DNA from: Achromobacter sp. MYb9
GTDB lineage: Bacteria; Pseudomonadota; Gammaproteobacteria; Burkholderiales; Burkholderiaceae_B
Assembly: GCF_002975275.1 (NCBI RefSeq)
Contig: NZ_PCOQ01000027.1
Location: 1-64,000, forward strand
DNA length: 64,000 nt
Direction of reading: 5' to 3'
The notes under the pieces are model-generated. The model was not told where the DNA came from and did not search any database. It was given only the letters and a program-made list of their open reading frames with translations. Both the position numbers and the translations under genes were made by a program. Below are positions 8,140 to 15,721 of this stretch, piece by piece (within the stretch, counting starts at the first letter, position 1; each line of letters opens with the position of its first letter).

Positions 8140-8169
8140 TTGTCCCGGGCGCGGCCGTCTCTCTATTAT
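8140..8169 (+). promoter_or_regulatory. sigma70-type promoter of the amide operon
   Basis: TTGTCC (8140-8145) and TATTAT (8164-8169) are separated by 18 bp. Transcription would start near 8176, giving a leader of about 155 nt that contains all the hairpins described for this gap. Confidence 0.5.
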
Positions 8170-8260
8170 CAGCCCACGGTCAAGATTGATCCGAATGCCT
8201 TCAAGGCATGCAGCACCCCGCAGCAATAATTGCTGCTTGAACATTCAGTATGGCTATAGA

Positions 8261-8300
8261 AGCCCCCGACTTGCACGCGATGCGTGGTCGGGGGCTTTTT
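8261..8300 (+). terminator. leader terminator/attenuator
   Basis: AGCCCCCGAC (8261-8270) pairs perfectly with GTCGGGGGCT (8287-8296); an inner CACGC/GCGTG helix extends the hairpin and five T residues follow. It ends about 30 bp before the ATG of the hydrolase gene and is unlikely to serve ubiC, which runs the other way. Confidence 0.85.
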
Positions 8301-8329
8301 CGTTTTCAATTTTCGAAGAGGGAGATCGC

Positions 8330-9235
8330 ATGCAAGCGTCGGATTCGCAACGTTCCCCGGTCGAGGCGACCTGGGTGGCCAGTGTGCAGATGGCTCCCGT
8401 GATCGGTGACGTCGCCGCCAATGTGGCCCGCTCGGCCGACATGGTGGAGCAGGCCGCCGCGCAAGGCGCGCGGTTGGTGGTGCTGCCCGAACTGGCCAAC
8501 ACGGGCTATGTGTTCGAAAGCCGCGAAGAGGCTTATGCCCTGGCCGAGGCGGTGCCCGGCGGCCCCAGCTCGCAGGCATGGATCGCGCTGGCGCAGCGGC
8601 TGGGCATCTATCTGGTGGCGGGCATCGCTGAGCGCTGCGGCGACCGGCTGTACAACGCCGCGCTGGTTGCCGGCCCGGCCGGATATCTCGGCACCTATCG
8701 CAAGCTGCATTTGTGGGGCGACGAAAACCTGTACTTCGAACCCGGGGACCTGGGCCTGCCGGTGTTCCATACCGAGCTGGGCCGCCTGGGGGTGGCGATC
8801 TGCTATGACGGCTGGTTTCCCGAGGTGTACCGCGTGCTGGCGGTGCGGGGCGCGGACATCGTGGCGGTGCCGACCAACTGGGTGCCGATGCCGGGGCAGA
8901 CGCCCGACGGGCCGGTAATGGCCCATGCGCTGACCATCGCGGGGGCGCACAGCAACGGCTTGACGGTGGTGTGCGCCGACCGCGTCGGCACTGAACGCGG
9001 CCAGCCGTTCGTGGGCCGCAGCCTGATCGTGGGATCGCAAGGCTGGACGGCCGCGGGGCCCGCCAGCGCCGATCAGGAAGAAATACTGCTGGCGCCCATC
9101 GACGTGAAGGCGTCGCGCCGGGCGCGCCAATTGAACGATTTCAACCACGTGCTGCGCGACAGGCGCTGCGATCTCTACGACGAGCAACTGGGCGCAGGCG
9201 AGGCCCCGCGGCAACGTCAAGCGCCGGGCATTTAG
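8330..9235 (+). CDS. nitrilase-superfamily amidohydrolase
   Basis: A 301-residue carbon-nitrogen hydrolase. The catalytic triad of the superfamily is present: Glu54 in VVLPELANTGY, Lys125 in YRKLHLWGDE and Cys158 in AICYDGWFPE. Such enzymes hydrolyse amides, carbamoyl groups or nitriles through a thioester on the Cys. GAGGGAG about 8 nt upstream fixes the ATG at 8330. It is the first gene behind a terminator-containing leader, followed by a LIV-type importer and amiCR, the place held by amiE in the Pseudomonas aliphatic amidase operon. Inference: hydrolase for the amide that AmiC senses. The sequence is not the long AmiE type, so the exact substrate is open. Confidence 0.85.
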   Translation: MQASDSQRSPVEATWVASVQMAPVIGDVAANVARSADMVEQAAAQGARLVVLPELANTGYVFESREEAYALAEAVPGGPSSQAWIALAQRLGIYLVAGIAERCGDRLYNAALVAGPAGYLGTYRKLHLWGDENLYFEPGDLGLPVFHTELGRLGVAICYDGWFPEVYRVLAVRGADIVAVPTNWVPMPGQTPDGPVMAHALTIAGAHSNGLTVVCADRVGTERGQPFVGRSLIVGSQGWTAAGPASADQEEILLAPIDVKASRRARQLNDFNHVLRDRRCDLYDEQLGAGEAPRQRQAPGI

Positions 9236-9257
9236 CCGACTTCCAAGGAGCAACCTC

Positions 9258-10424
9258 ATGAAACCCCTGTTCAGCAGCTTCCGCATCCGCTTGTCGTCCG
9301 TCGTGTTACTGGCCGGCGTCGCCGGCGCGCACGCCGCGGAACCCTTGCGCATCGGCGTGCCGGTCGGCCTGTCGGGCGCCAATAGCGTGGTGGCGCCCGG
9401 CGTGGTGCAGGCGTCGCAGTTGGCCGCCGACGAGATCAACGCGGCCGGCGGCATTCTGGGCCGTCAGATCGTTCTGGAGATCGCCGACGACGCGTCGGGT
9501 GCCGTCGGCGCCCAAAAGGCCTACGACACGCTGGTATTCCAGAAGAAGGTCGACGCGATCATCGCAATGGAGACTAGCGCGGCCCGCAATGCCGCGCTGC
9601 CCATCGTGTCGCGCGGCAAGGTGCCGTACATCTATACCTCTTTCTACGAAGGCCGTTCGTGCAACCGCTGGATGCATGTGAACGGATGGGTGCCCGAGCA
9701 GCAGGTCGCGCCCGTGGTGGACCACTTCATGCAAGAGCGTAAAGCCAAGACCTTCTTCCTGGTCGGCAGCGACTACGCCTTCGGCCGCGGCATGCTGAAG
9801 TTCACGCGGGCGTATATCGAAAAGCAGGGCGGGCGCGTGGTGGGCGAGGAATACCTGCCCATCGACGGTTCGGACTGGACGCCGGTGGTGTCGAAGATCC
9901 GCTCGGCAAACCCCGATGCGCTGATCAGTTCGACGGCGGGCGGCGGACCCAACGTCAGTCTGGCCAAGCAGATCAAGGCGGCGGGGCTGTCCATGCCCTA
10001 CGGCAACCTGGCGATCGACGAGGGCACGGCCAAGACAATGGGCGATACGGCGGTGGGCATGTACATGTCGGCGTCTTACCTGACCAGCATCGATACGCCG
10101 CAGAACCGCAAGTTCCTGGATGGCCTGAAGGCGAAGTTCGGCAACGACGCCAAGACCGCCAATGAATTCTCGGGTCCGCAATATGAGGCCTTCTACCTGT
10201 ACAAGGCGGCTGTCGAGCGAGCAGGCGGCCTGGATCCGCAGAAAGTGGTGCAGGCCCTGAGCGAGGTGTCGTTCGATGGCCCCCGCGGCCCCGTGAAGAT
10301 GGACCGGCAGCGCCACGCCGCGCTGACCATGCGCCTGGGGCAGGTGCAGCAGGACGGTTCCATCAAGATCCTGCAGACCTTCAATCAAGTGGACCCGGGC
10401 GCGCAATGCCCGGACTTGAAGTGA
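9258..10424 (+). CDS. ABC transporter substrate-binding protein (LIV/urea-amide type)
   Basis: A 388-residue periplasmic binding protein of the type I LivJ/UrtA/FmdD group. A signal peptide ends near VAGAHA-AEPLRIG. Family features include IGVPVGLSGANSVV, AADEINAAGGILGRQI and a conserved GSDYAFGRGM segment. AAGGAG lies at the right distance before ATG 9258. Its C-terminal region is recognisably homologous to the AmiC encoded downstream, consistent with binding a related small amide. A strong hairpin in the gap after it could raise its expression over the permeases. Confidence 0.88.
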   Translation: MKPLFSSFRIRLSSVVLLAGVAGAHAAEPLRIGVPVGLSGANSVVAPGVVQASQLAADEINAAGGILGRQIVLEIADDASGAVGAQKAYDTLVFQKKVDAIIAMETSAARNAALPIVSRGKVPYIYTSFYEGRSCNRWMHVNGWVPEQQVAPVVDHFMQERKAKTFFLVGSDYAFGRGMLKFTRAYIEKQGGRVVGEEYLPIDGSDWTPVVSKIRSANPDALISSTAGGGPNVSLAKQIKAAGLSMPYGNLAIDEGTAKTMGDTAVGMYMSASYLTSIDTPQNRKFLDGLKAKFGNDAKTANEFSGPQYEAFYLYKAAVERAGGLDPQKVVQALSEVSFDGPRGPVKMDRQRHAALTMRLGQVQQDGSIKILQTFNQVDPGAQCPDLK

Positions 10425-10443
10425 CCTTGCCGTAACGTGACAA

Positions 10444-10467
10444 GCGCCGCCGGCCTGCCGGCGGCGC
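10444..10467 (+). other. intra-operon hairpin
   Basis: GCGCCGCCGGC (10444-10454) and GCCGGCGGCGC (10457-10467) are exact reverse complements with 2 nt between them. No T-tract follows. It sits between the binding-protein gene and the first permease gene, where such hairpins typically protect the upstream message from 3' decay; that role is inferred. Confidence 0.75.
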
Positions 10468-10479
10468 CGGAGACCGATC

Positions 10480-11313
10480 ATGGGTTTGATGCTGGACATC
10501 TTGAGCACGGCCGCCATGCTGTTCATCGTGACGTCGGGGTTGATGATCATCTTCGGCGTGATGAAGATCGTCAACTTCGCGCATGGGGCGATTCTTACGC
10601 TGGGAAGCTATGCCAGTCTGGTGGTGACCCAGCTGGGTTTGAATCCCTGGCTTGCGCTGCCGGTGGCGCTGGCGGCCGGCGTGCTGGTGGGCATGGGCGT
10701 GGAACGCCTGATCGTTCAGCCCCTGTACAAGCGGCCGCTGGACGCCATCCTGGCCACCTGGGGGCTGGGCATCGTGATCGGCCAGCTCATCACGGTGGCC
10801 TTCGGACGCGAGGTTCAATTCGTGGATTCGCCGATCCAGGGAGCGGTGTCTTTCCTGGGCACGGAGTATTCGGCGTATCGCCTGTTCCTGGTGCCCGGGG
10901 CGCTGCTGATCTATGCGGCCATGACGGTCCTGTTGAACGGCACGCGTTTCGGCGTGCGTACCCGCGCCGTCATCATGAACGAAGACCTGGCGCGCGGCCT
11001 GGGCATCAACGCCGAACGCATCCGCTTCACGACCTTTGGCCTGGGCGCCGGGTTGGGCGCGCTTGCCGGCGCGCTGATCACGCCGCTGTCCAGTGTGGAC
11101 CCCAACATGGGCCTGCCGTGGCTGGTCAGCGCCTTCATGCTTGTCATGGTGTCGGGCCACTCGATCACCGCGCTGTTGCTGACCTGCCTGGTCTATGGCG
11201 CTTGCCAGGTGCTGGTGAGCATTTTCGTCAGCCCGATCCTGGGCGGCGTCACCATCGCCGTATTGGCCGCGTTGACGCTGCGCCTGCGTCCCCAAGGATT
11301 CGCCCATGACTGA
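10480..11313 (+). CDS. ABC permease, LivH/UrtB type
   Basis: A 277-residue inner-membrane permease with about eight hydrophobic helices. The N-terminal GLMIIFGVMKIVNFAHGAILTL pattern is the LivH hallmark. Conserved EDLARGLGINAERIRF precedes the later helices, the EAA-like cytoplasmic loop that contacts the ATPase. CCGGAGA upstream supports ATG 10480. Its stop overlaps the start of the fusion gene by 8 nt. It forms one half of the channel of the amide-operon importer. Confidence 0.88.
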   Translation: MGLMLDILSTAAMLFIVTSGLMIIFGVMKIVNFAHGAILTLGSYASLVVTQLGLNPWLALPVALAAGVLVGMGVERLIVQPLYKRPLDAILATWGLGIVIGQLITVAFGREVQFVDSPIQGAVSFLGTEYSAYRLFLVPGALLIYAAMTVLLNGTRFGVRTRAVIMNEDLARGLGINAERIRFTTFGLGAGLGALAGALITPLSSVDPNMGLPWLVSAFMLVMVSGHSITALLLTCLVYGACQVLVSIFVSPILGGVTIAVLAALTLRLRPQGFAHD

Positions 11314-13123
11314 CCATTCGCTTGCACGACCGCGCGAGGCCGGCACGGCGCACCCGGCGCGCATCCGGCGCGGCCAGGGGCTGCCGTGGTTGGCCGGCAT
11401 GTGCCTGGTCCTGACCGTGGCGGGCCCCTGGCTGTTCGACACCTACTTGCTCAACGTGCTGATCAAGGCGCTGTTTTTCGCGATGGCGGCGGTGACGGTG
11501 GACGTGCTGTGGGGTTACACGGGGCATCTGACCTTTGGCCAATCCGCGTTTTTCGGGGTCGGCGCCTACGCGGCCGGCCTGGCCTTCACGCATTACGGGT
11601 TTTCACCGTCGATCGCCATCCTCGCCGCCTTGGCGGCGGTGGGCGCGGCGGCGCTGCTGGCGCTGGCCACGGGCTGGCTGTCGTTCTATCGGGGGGCGTC
11701 GCCCTTCTTCGCAACCGTCATCTCGCTGGTGCTGCCCATCGTGCTGATGCAATTGGTGCTGGCCGGCGGCACCTACACCGGCTCGTCGTCGGGCCTGACG
11801 GGCTACGAGACATTCGACCTGTCGCTCGAGGCCTGGTATGTGATCGCGGCCGGCTCCCTGTCTGTCGTGGCCTTGCTGGCGTGGGTGGTGGTGCGCAGCG
11901 ACGGCGGCCGCATCCTGGTGGCGCTGCGCGACAACGAGTCCCGTTGCAGCTATCTGGGCTTGAACACCGCCCATTGGCGCATCGTGCTGCTGGTCGTGTG
12001 CGGCGCGGTGGCCAGCCTGGCGGGGTTTGGCTATGGCGCGTTCAGCGGCGTGGTGGCGCCGGAACTCACGGGATTCGTGTTTGGCACCGAGCTGATCATC
12101 TGGGTGGCGCTAGGCGGACGCGGCACCATCTGGGGCCCGGTGCTGGGGGCCGTTCTCATCAACGTGGCGGGCTCCTACCTCAGCGGGAACATGCCGTTCC
12201 TGTGGCAGTTGCTGCTGGGCGTGACGTTCATCCTGGTCATCCTGCTGTTGCCGCGCGGGTTGTTGCCGCTGTTGACGGCGCCGTTCTTGCGGCGCGGCCA
12301 GGCGGCCGTGGTGCCGATGCTTGGCACGCGCGCAGGCCAATCGCAGCCGGCCAACGGCGCGTCGCGGGCATTGAGCCTGTCTGGCGTGGCCAAGCGTTTC
12401 GGCAGCCTGAAAGTGCTGGAAGGGATCGACCTGCAGGCCCGGGGGGGCGAACTGGTGGGCTTGATCGGCCCCAACGGTGCGGGCAAGACCACCCTGATGC
12501 GCTGCATCGCCGACGGCGCCGAACGGTCTGAAGGCGACTTGGAACTCTACGGCCATCGGGTGCTGCGGGACGGGCCCGAGCAATGCGTGCGCTATGGCCT
12601 GGGGCGAAAGTTCCAGAATGCCAATGTGTTCGACACGATGACCGTGGCGGAAAGCCTGCGCATCGCGACGACCCTGCGGGAGCAACCATCCTGGTGGCGG
12701 CGTTCGCCCACGTTGGACCTGCCGCCCTACGCGCTGGAAGTGCTGCGCGTGACCGGGTTGGACCACTGCCTGGCCAGCGTGGCCCGCGACCTGTCGCATG
12801 GGCAGCAACAGGCGCTGGAGCTGGCGATGGTGCTGGCGCTGGAGCCGCGCATCGTCTTGCTGGACGAACCCACGGCAGGCCTCTCCAAGGCCGAACGGTC
12901 ACAGATCGGCCAGATGCTGTCGTCGCTGGCGCATCAGTACGGCCTGTGCTGCCTGCTGGTCGAACATGACCTGGATTTCGTGAAGGAAGTGGCGACGCGG
13001 ATCGTCGTCTTGCACCAGGGCCGCATCGTCATGGACGGGAGTTTCCAAGAAGTCGTGGAATCGGAATTGGTGCGCACCATCTATGCAGGTAGCGCGCAGG
13101 CTGCGCAGGGGGCAGGGCAATGA
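11306..13123 (+). CDS. fused ABC permease-ATPase (LivM-LivG)
   Basis: A 605-residue protein joining two normally separate subunits. Residues about 25-330 are the LivM permease (VDVLWGYTGHLTFGQSAFFGVGAYAAGL and VALRDNESRCSYLGLNTAHW are family signatures). A Pro/Ala-rich linker leads to the LivG ATPase from about residue 350, with Walker A GPNGAGKTT at 388-396, signature LSHGQQQ from 496 and Walker B with Asp520-Glu521. Fused LivM-LivG proteins are known in urea- and amide-type importers. Its start overlaps the preceding stop by 8 nt and its stop overlaps the next start by 4 nt. Confidence 0.9.
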   Translation: MTDHSLARPREAGTAHPARIRRGQGLPWLAGMCLVLTVAGPWLFDTYLLNVLIKALFFAMAAVTVDVLWGYTGHLTFGQSAFFGVGAYAAGLAFTHYGFSPSIAILAALAAVGAAALLALATGWLSFYRGASPFFATVISLVLPIVLMQLVLAGGTYTGSSSGLTGYETFDLSLEAWYVIAAGSLSVVALLAWVVVRSDGGRILVALRDNESRCSYLGLNTAHWRIVLLVVCGAVASLAGFGYGAFSGVVAPELTGFVFGTELIIWVALGGRGTIWGPVLGAVLINVAGSYLSGNMPFLWQLLLGVTFILVILLLPRGLLPLLTAPFLRRGQAAVVPMLGTRAGQSQPANGASRALSLSGVAKRFGSLKVLEGIDLQARGGELVGLIGPNGAGKTTLMRCIADGAERSEGDLELYGHRVLRDGPEQCVRYGLGRKFQNANVFDTMTVAESLRIATTLREQPSWWRRSPTLDLPPYALEVLRVTGLDHCLASVARDLSHGQQQALELAMVLALEPRIVLLDEPTAGLSKAERSQIGQMLSSLAHQYGLCCLLVEHDLDFVKEVATRIVVLHQGRIVMDGSFQEVVESELVRTIYAGSAQAAQGAGQ

Positions 13124-13833
13124 CGAGCATCGCACCGGCATTAAGCCTGGAAGGCGTGTCCAGCGGCTACAAGGGCGCGGTGGTGTTGAACGAGGTGTCG
13201 CTATCGGTCGATCGCGGCGCGTGCGTCGCGCTGCTGGGCAAGAACGGCATGGGCAAGAGCACGCTCCTCAAGACGGTCATGGGATACCTGCCCAAGTTGC
13301 GCGGGCGCGTGCGCCTGGGCGCGGTCGACGCCACGCGGTTGCGTCCGCATGAAGTGGCGCGCTGCGGCGTCGCGTATGCGGCGCAGGAACAGCCCTTGTT
13401 CCCTGACCTGAGCATCCGCGACAACCTGCGCCTGGGCCTGCCGCGCGATGACCTCTTTGACGAGCGCTTTGCCGATATCGCCGACCTGTTTCCGGTGTTC
13501 TCGACGCGCCTGCGCCAGCACGCCGGCACCTTGTCGGGCGGCGAGCAAAAGATGCTGCTGGTGGCGCGTGGGCTGATGCAGCGGCCCGAACTGTTGCTGC
13601 TGGACGAAATCACCGAAGGGCTGCAGCCCTCGGTGATCGAGCGGCTGGGCCGCGCCCTGAACTGGGAACGCGAGCAGCGCGGCACGACCATGCTCATCGT
13701 CGAACAGAATGTCGCGTTCGCGCTGGATGTGGCCGACCGCTATCTGGTGCTGAAACAGGGGGCGATCGTGGACGAAGGCGAGGCTGGCGCGCCCGAGGCC
13801 ATCGGCCATATCATTGATCATCTGAAGGTATGA
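13120..13833 (+). CDS. ABC ATPase, LivF/UrtE type
   Basis: A 237-residue ATPase that is the second nucleotide-binding subunit of the amide-operon importer. It shows Walker A GKNGMGKST, signature LSGGEQK and LLLDEITEGLQPSVIE, a LivF-specific Walker B/D-loop. ATGA overlap with the fusion gene fixes the start. Together with 9258-13123 it completes a binding protein, two permeases and two ATPases. Confidence 0.9.
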   Translation: MTSIAPALSLEGVSSGYKGAVVLNEVSLSVDRGACVALLGKNGMGKSTLLKTVMGYLPKLRGRVRLGAVDATRLRPHEVARCGVAYAAQEQPLFPDLSIRDNLRLGLPRDDLFDERFADIADLFPVFSTRLRQHAGTLSGGEQKMLLVARGLMQRPELLLLDEITEGLQPSVIERLGRALNWEREQRGTTMLIVEQNVAFALDVADRYLVLKQGAIVDEGEAGAPEAIGHIIDHLKV

Positions 13834-13894
13834 ATGCCGCCGCACCCGCTTCTTCACGGGCCGGCATGCTCGATTCACGCATAAGGACGCAATC

Positions 13895-15058
13895 ATGACC
13901 TCGCTCCAGGACCAGGACGCGGAACGGCCCGGGTGGCGCATCGGCGTGCTGTACTCGCGCAGCGGCGTGACGGGCACGACCGAATCGCAGCATTTCTTCG
14001 GGACGGTGCTTGCCGTGGAAGAGATCAACGCCTTGGGCGGCGTGTTGGGCCGGCCGCTTGCGCCCGTGGTGTACGACCCCGGCAGCGACGCCGAAGAATA
14101 CCGCCGCCTGGCGGCCCGCCTGCTGCTGGATGACGAAGTCAGCGTCATCTTCGGGGGCTGCACCTCGCATTGCCGCAAAGCGATGCTGCCCGTGGTTGAA
14201 CGCAGCAATTCCCTGCTTTGGTACGGCTCGGTCTACGAGGGCTTCGAGTATTCGCCCAACGTCATCTACACCGGCGCGGCGCCCAACCAGGGCAGCATGC
14301 AGCTGGCGGCCTACCTTATCCAGAACTGCGGTTCGCGCATCTTCCTGGTGGGCGCGGACTACATCTATCCGCGTGAAACGAACCGCATCATGCGCGAGAC
14401 CGTCGAAGAGCATGGCGGCGAGATCCTGGACGAAACCTATCTGCCCCTGGGATGCGACGAAAGCGACATCATCGACGTGGTGGCGGACATCCGCCGCATC
14501 CAGCCGGACGTGGTGTTCTCCACGCTGATCGGCGCGGATGCGCAACGCTTCTATCAGCGCTACCACGAGGCCTGCCAGCAGGCGGGGGCGCAAACCGCCC
14601 ACATCCCCATCGCCAGCCTGACCATGGCGGAATCCGAGGTGGCCGAGATCGGGCCGCAGCGTTGCGTGGGGCACATCACCGCCGCCACGTATTTCAATAC
14701 CGTCGATACGCCCGCCAACCGGCATTTCCTGTCGCGTTGGCGCGAGCGTTTTGGCGACCAGCCCGCCAGCGTCTATGCCGAAACGTGCTACAGCCAGGTG
14801 CACCTGTTCGCGCGCGCATTGCAGCGCGTGGGCAGCATGGACACCCGCAAGCTCGTGCAAGCGGTGCATCAGGTGCAATTCGACGCGCCGGACGGGCGCA
14901 TGTCCATCCTGGCCGAGAACAACCACTGTGTACTGACGCCGCGCATCGGCGTGTGCCGGGCCGACGGACGTTTCGATATCGTCTGGGAAAGCGACCAGCC
15001 GGTGAAGCCGGACCCTTATCTGACGGCATTCGGCCTGGACGAATTCTGGTTGAAATGA
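13895..15058 (+). CDS. amiC: AmiC-type cytoplasmic amide sensor
   Basis: A 387-residue protein with the periplasmic-binding-protein fold but no signal peptide, as in AmiC of Pseudomonas aeruginosa, which binds AmiR and holds it inactive until acetamide or butyramide is bound. Recognisable stretches are IGVLYSRSGVTGTTE, FGGCTSHCRKAMLPVVE and YGSVYEGFEYSPNVIY. AAGGA before the ATG supports the start, and the stop overlaps amiR as ATGA, implying translational coupling and balanced sensor/effector amounts. Context and family agree, so this should be the ligand sensor of the operon; the ligand itself is unknown. Confidence 0.88.
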   Translation: MTSLQDQDAERPGWRIGVLYSRSGVTGTTESQHFFGTVLAVEEINALGGVLGRPLAPVVYDPGSDAEEYRRLAARLLLDDEVSVIFGGCTSHCRKAMLPVVERSNSLLWYGSVYEGFEYSPNVIYTGAAPNQGSMQLAAYLIQNCGSRIFLVGADYIYPRETNRIMRETVEEHGGEILDETYLPLGCDESDIIDVVADIRRIQPDVVFSTLIGADAQRFYQRYHEACQQAGAQTAHIPIASLTMAESEVAEIGPQRCVGHITAATYFNTVDTPANRHFLSRWRERFGDQPASVYAETCYSQVHLFARALQRVGSMDTRKLVQAVHQVQFDAPDGRMSILAENNHCVLTPRIGVCRADGRFDIVWESDQPVKPDPYLTAFGLDEFWLK

Positions 15059-15687
15059 GCATGGACCATAGCCTTCGCCGCCTCTACGAGGACCTGCGCA
15101 GCGTGGCCGTCGCGGTGGTGTATCCGCCGGGCGAAGACCGCGATGTGCTGGTCGAACAGCTCAAGCGCATCGGTTGCCGCATCCATTTGCACTGGCCGTT
15201 CCCGGATGCCGCGCCGGCCGGCGCCGACGTGATTTTCTTCCAGGTGTCGCAGTGCGTGCAGAACAGCTCGGCCTGGTCGGCCAGCGAAGTCGAGGCCACC
15301 TTGATCGCGCTGTCCGAATACGAAACGCCCACTACGCTCAAGCAATTGCTGAAGACCAATGCCCATGGGGTGCTGACGCGGCCATTCCGTTCGGCGGGCA
15401 TCCTCAGCACCCTGGTGCTGGCGCGGTCGGCCAAGCAGTTCCAGAACCGGCAGCAGGTCAAGATCGACAAGCTGGAAAACACCATCAAGGCGCGGCGCGT
15501 CATTGAAAAGGCGATCCGCGTGCTGATGGATCACCAGCGGCTGGACGAACGCGCGGCCTATGAGCACATGCGCACGCGTGCCACGGGTTTGCGCGTCAGC
15601 GTGGCCGAAGTCGCCGCGATGATCATCGAGGCCAGCGAAGCCATGGAAAAGCTCGGCCTGGGCGGCACCCGCCCAGGGCCGCCGTAA
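15055..15687 (+). CDS. amiR: AmiR-type ANTAR antiterminator
   Basis: A 210-residue regulator. Residues 1-130 form a receiver-like domain lacking the phospho-acceptor pattern (pseudo-receiver). A coiled-coil region (QVKIDKLENTIKARRVIEKAI) leads into the C-terminal ANTAR RNA-binding domain (MDHQRLDERAAYEHMRTRA, then VSVAEVAAMIIEA). In AmiR, ligand-free AmiC blocks this domain; released AmiR binds leader RNA and prevents termination. The start ATG overlaps the amiC stop. Its probable target is the leader at about 8176-8300, seven kilobases upstream in the same transcript. Confidence 0.9.
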   Translation: MSMDHSLRRLYEDLRSVAVAVVYPPGEDRDVLVEQLKRIGCRIHLHWPFPDAAPAGADVIFFQVSQCVQNSSAWSASEVEATLIALSEYETPTTLKQLLKTNAHGVLTRPFRSAGILSTLVLARSAKQFQNRQQVKIDKLENTIKARRVIEKAIRVLMDHQRLDERAAYEHMRTRATGLRVSVAEVAAMIIEASEAMEKLGLGGTRPGPP

Positions 15688-15721
15688 ATGGGCTAAGTGC
15701 CTGCCGGTAAAGAGGAAAACA

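Larger units (their letters stand above)
8011..8329 (+). other. structured leader of the amide operon
   Basis: This 319-bp gap carries a promoter candidate and then three stem-loops before the first structural gene: 8195-8209 (ATGCCT/AGGCAT, 3-nt loop), 8220-8236 (GCAGCAA/TTGCTGC, 3-nt loop) and a long terminator at 8261-8296. A fourth, alternative hairpin at 8252-8264 (GGCT-ATAGA-AGCC) uses the first bases of the terminator's 5' arm, so the two cannot form together. With amiR (ANTAR antiterminator) at the far end of the operon, this is most simply an AmiR-controlled attenuator. The ANTAR rule of hexaloops with A1 and G4 is only approximately met. Confidence 0.7.

Noticed and set aside
8252..8264. 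Strict ANTAR hexaloop (A1, G4)
   Set aside because: The best pairing gives a five-base loop; kept only as a competing hairpin, not as a canonical ANTAR motif.
8164..8300. Leader as a guanidine (mini-ykkC) riboswitch
   Set aside because: The small hairpins have TCA and TAA loops, not the ACGR loops that class requires.
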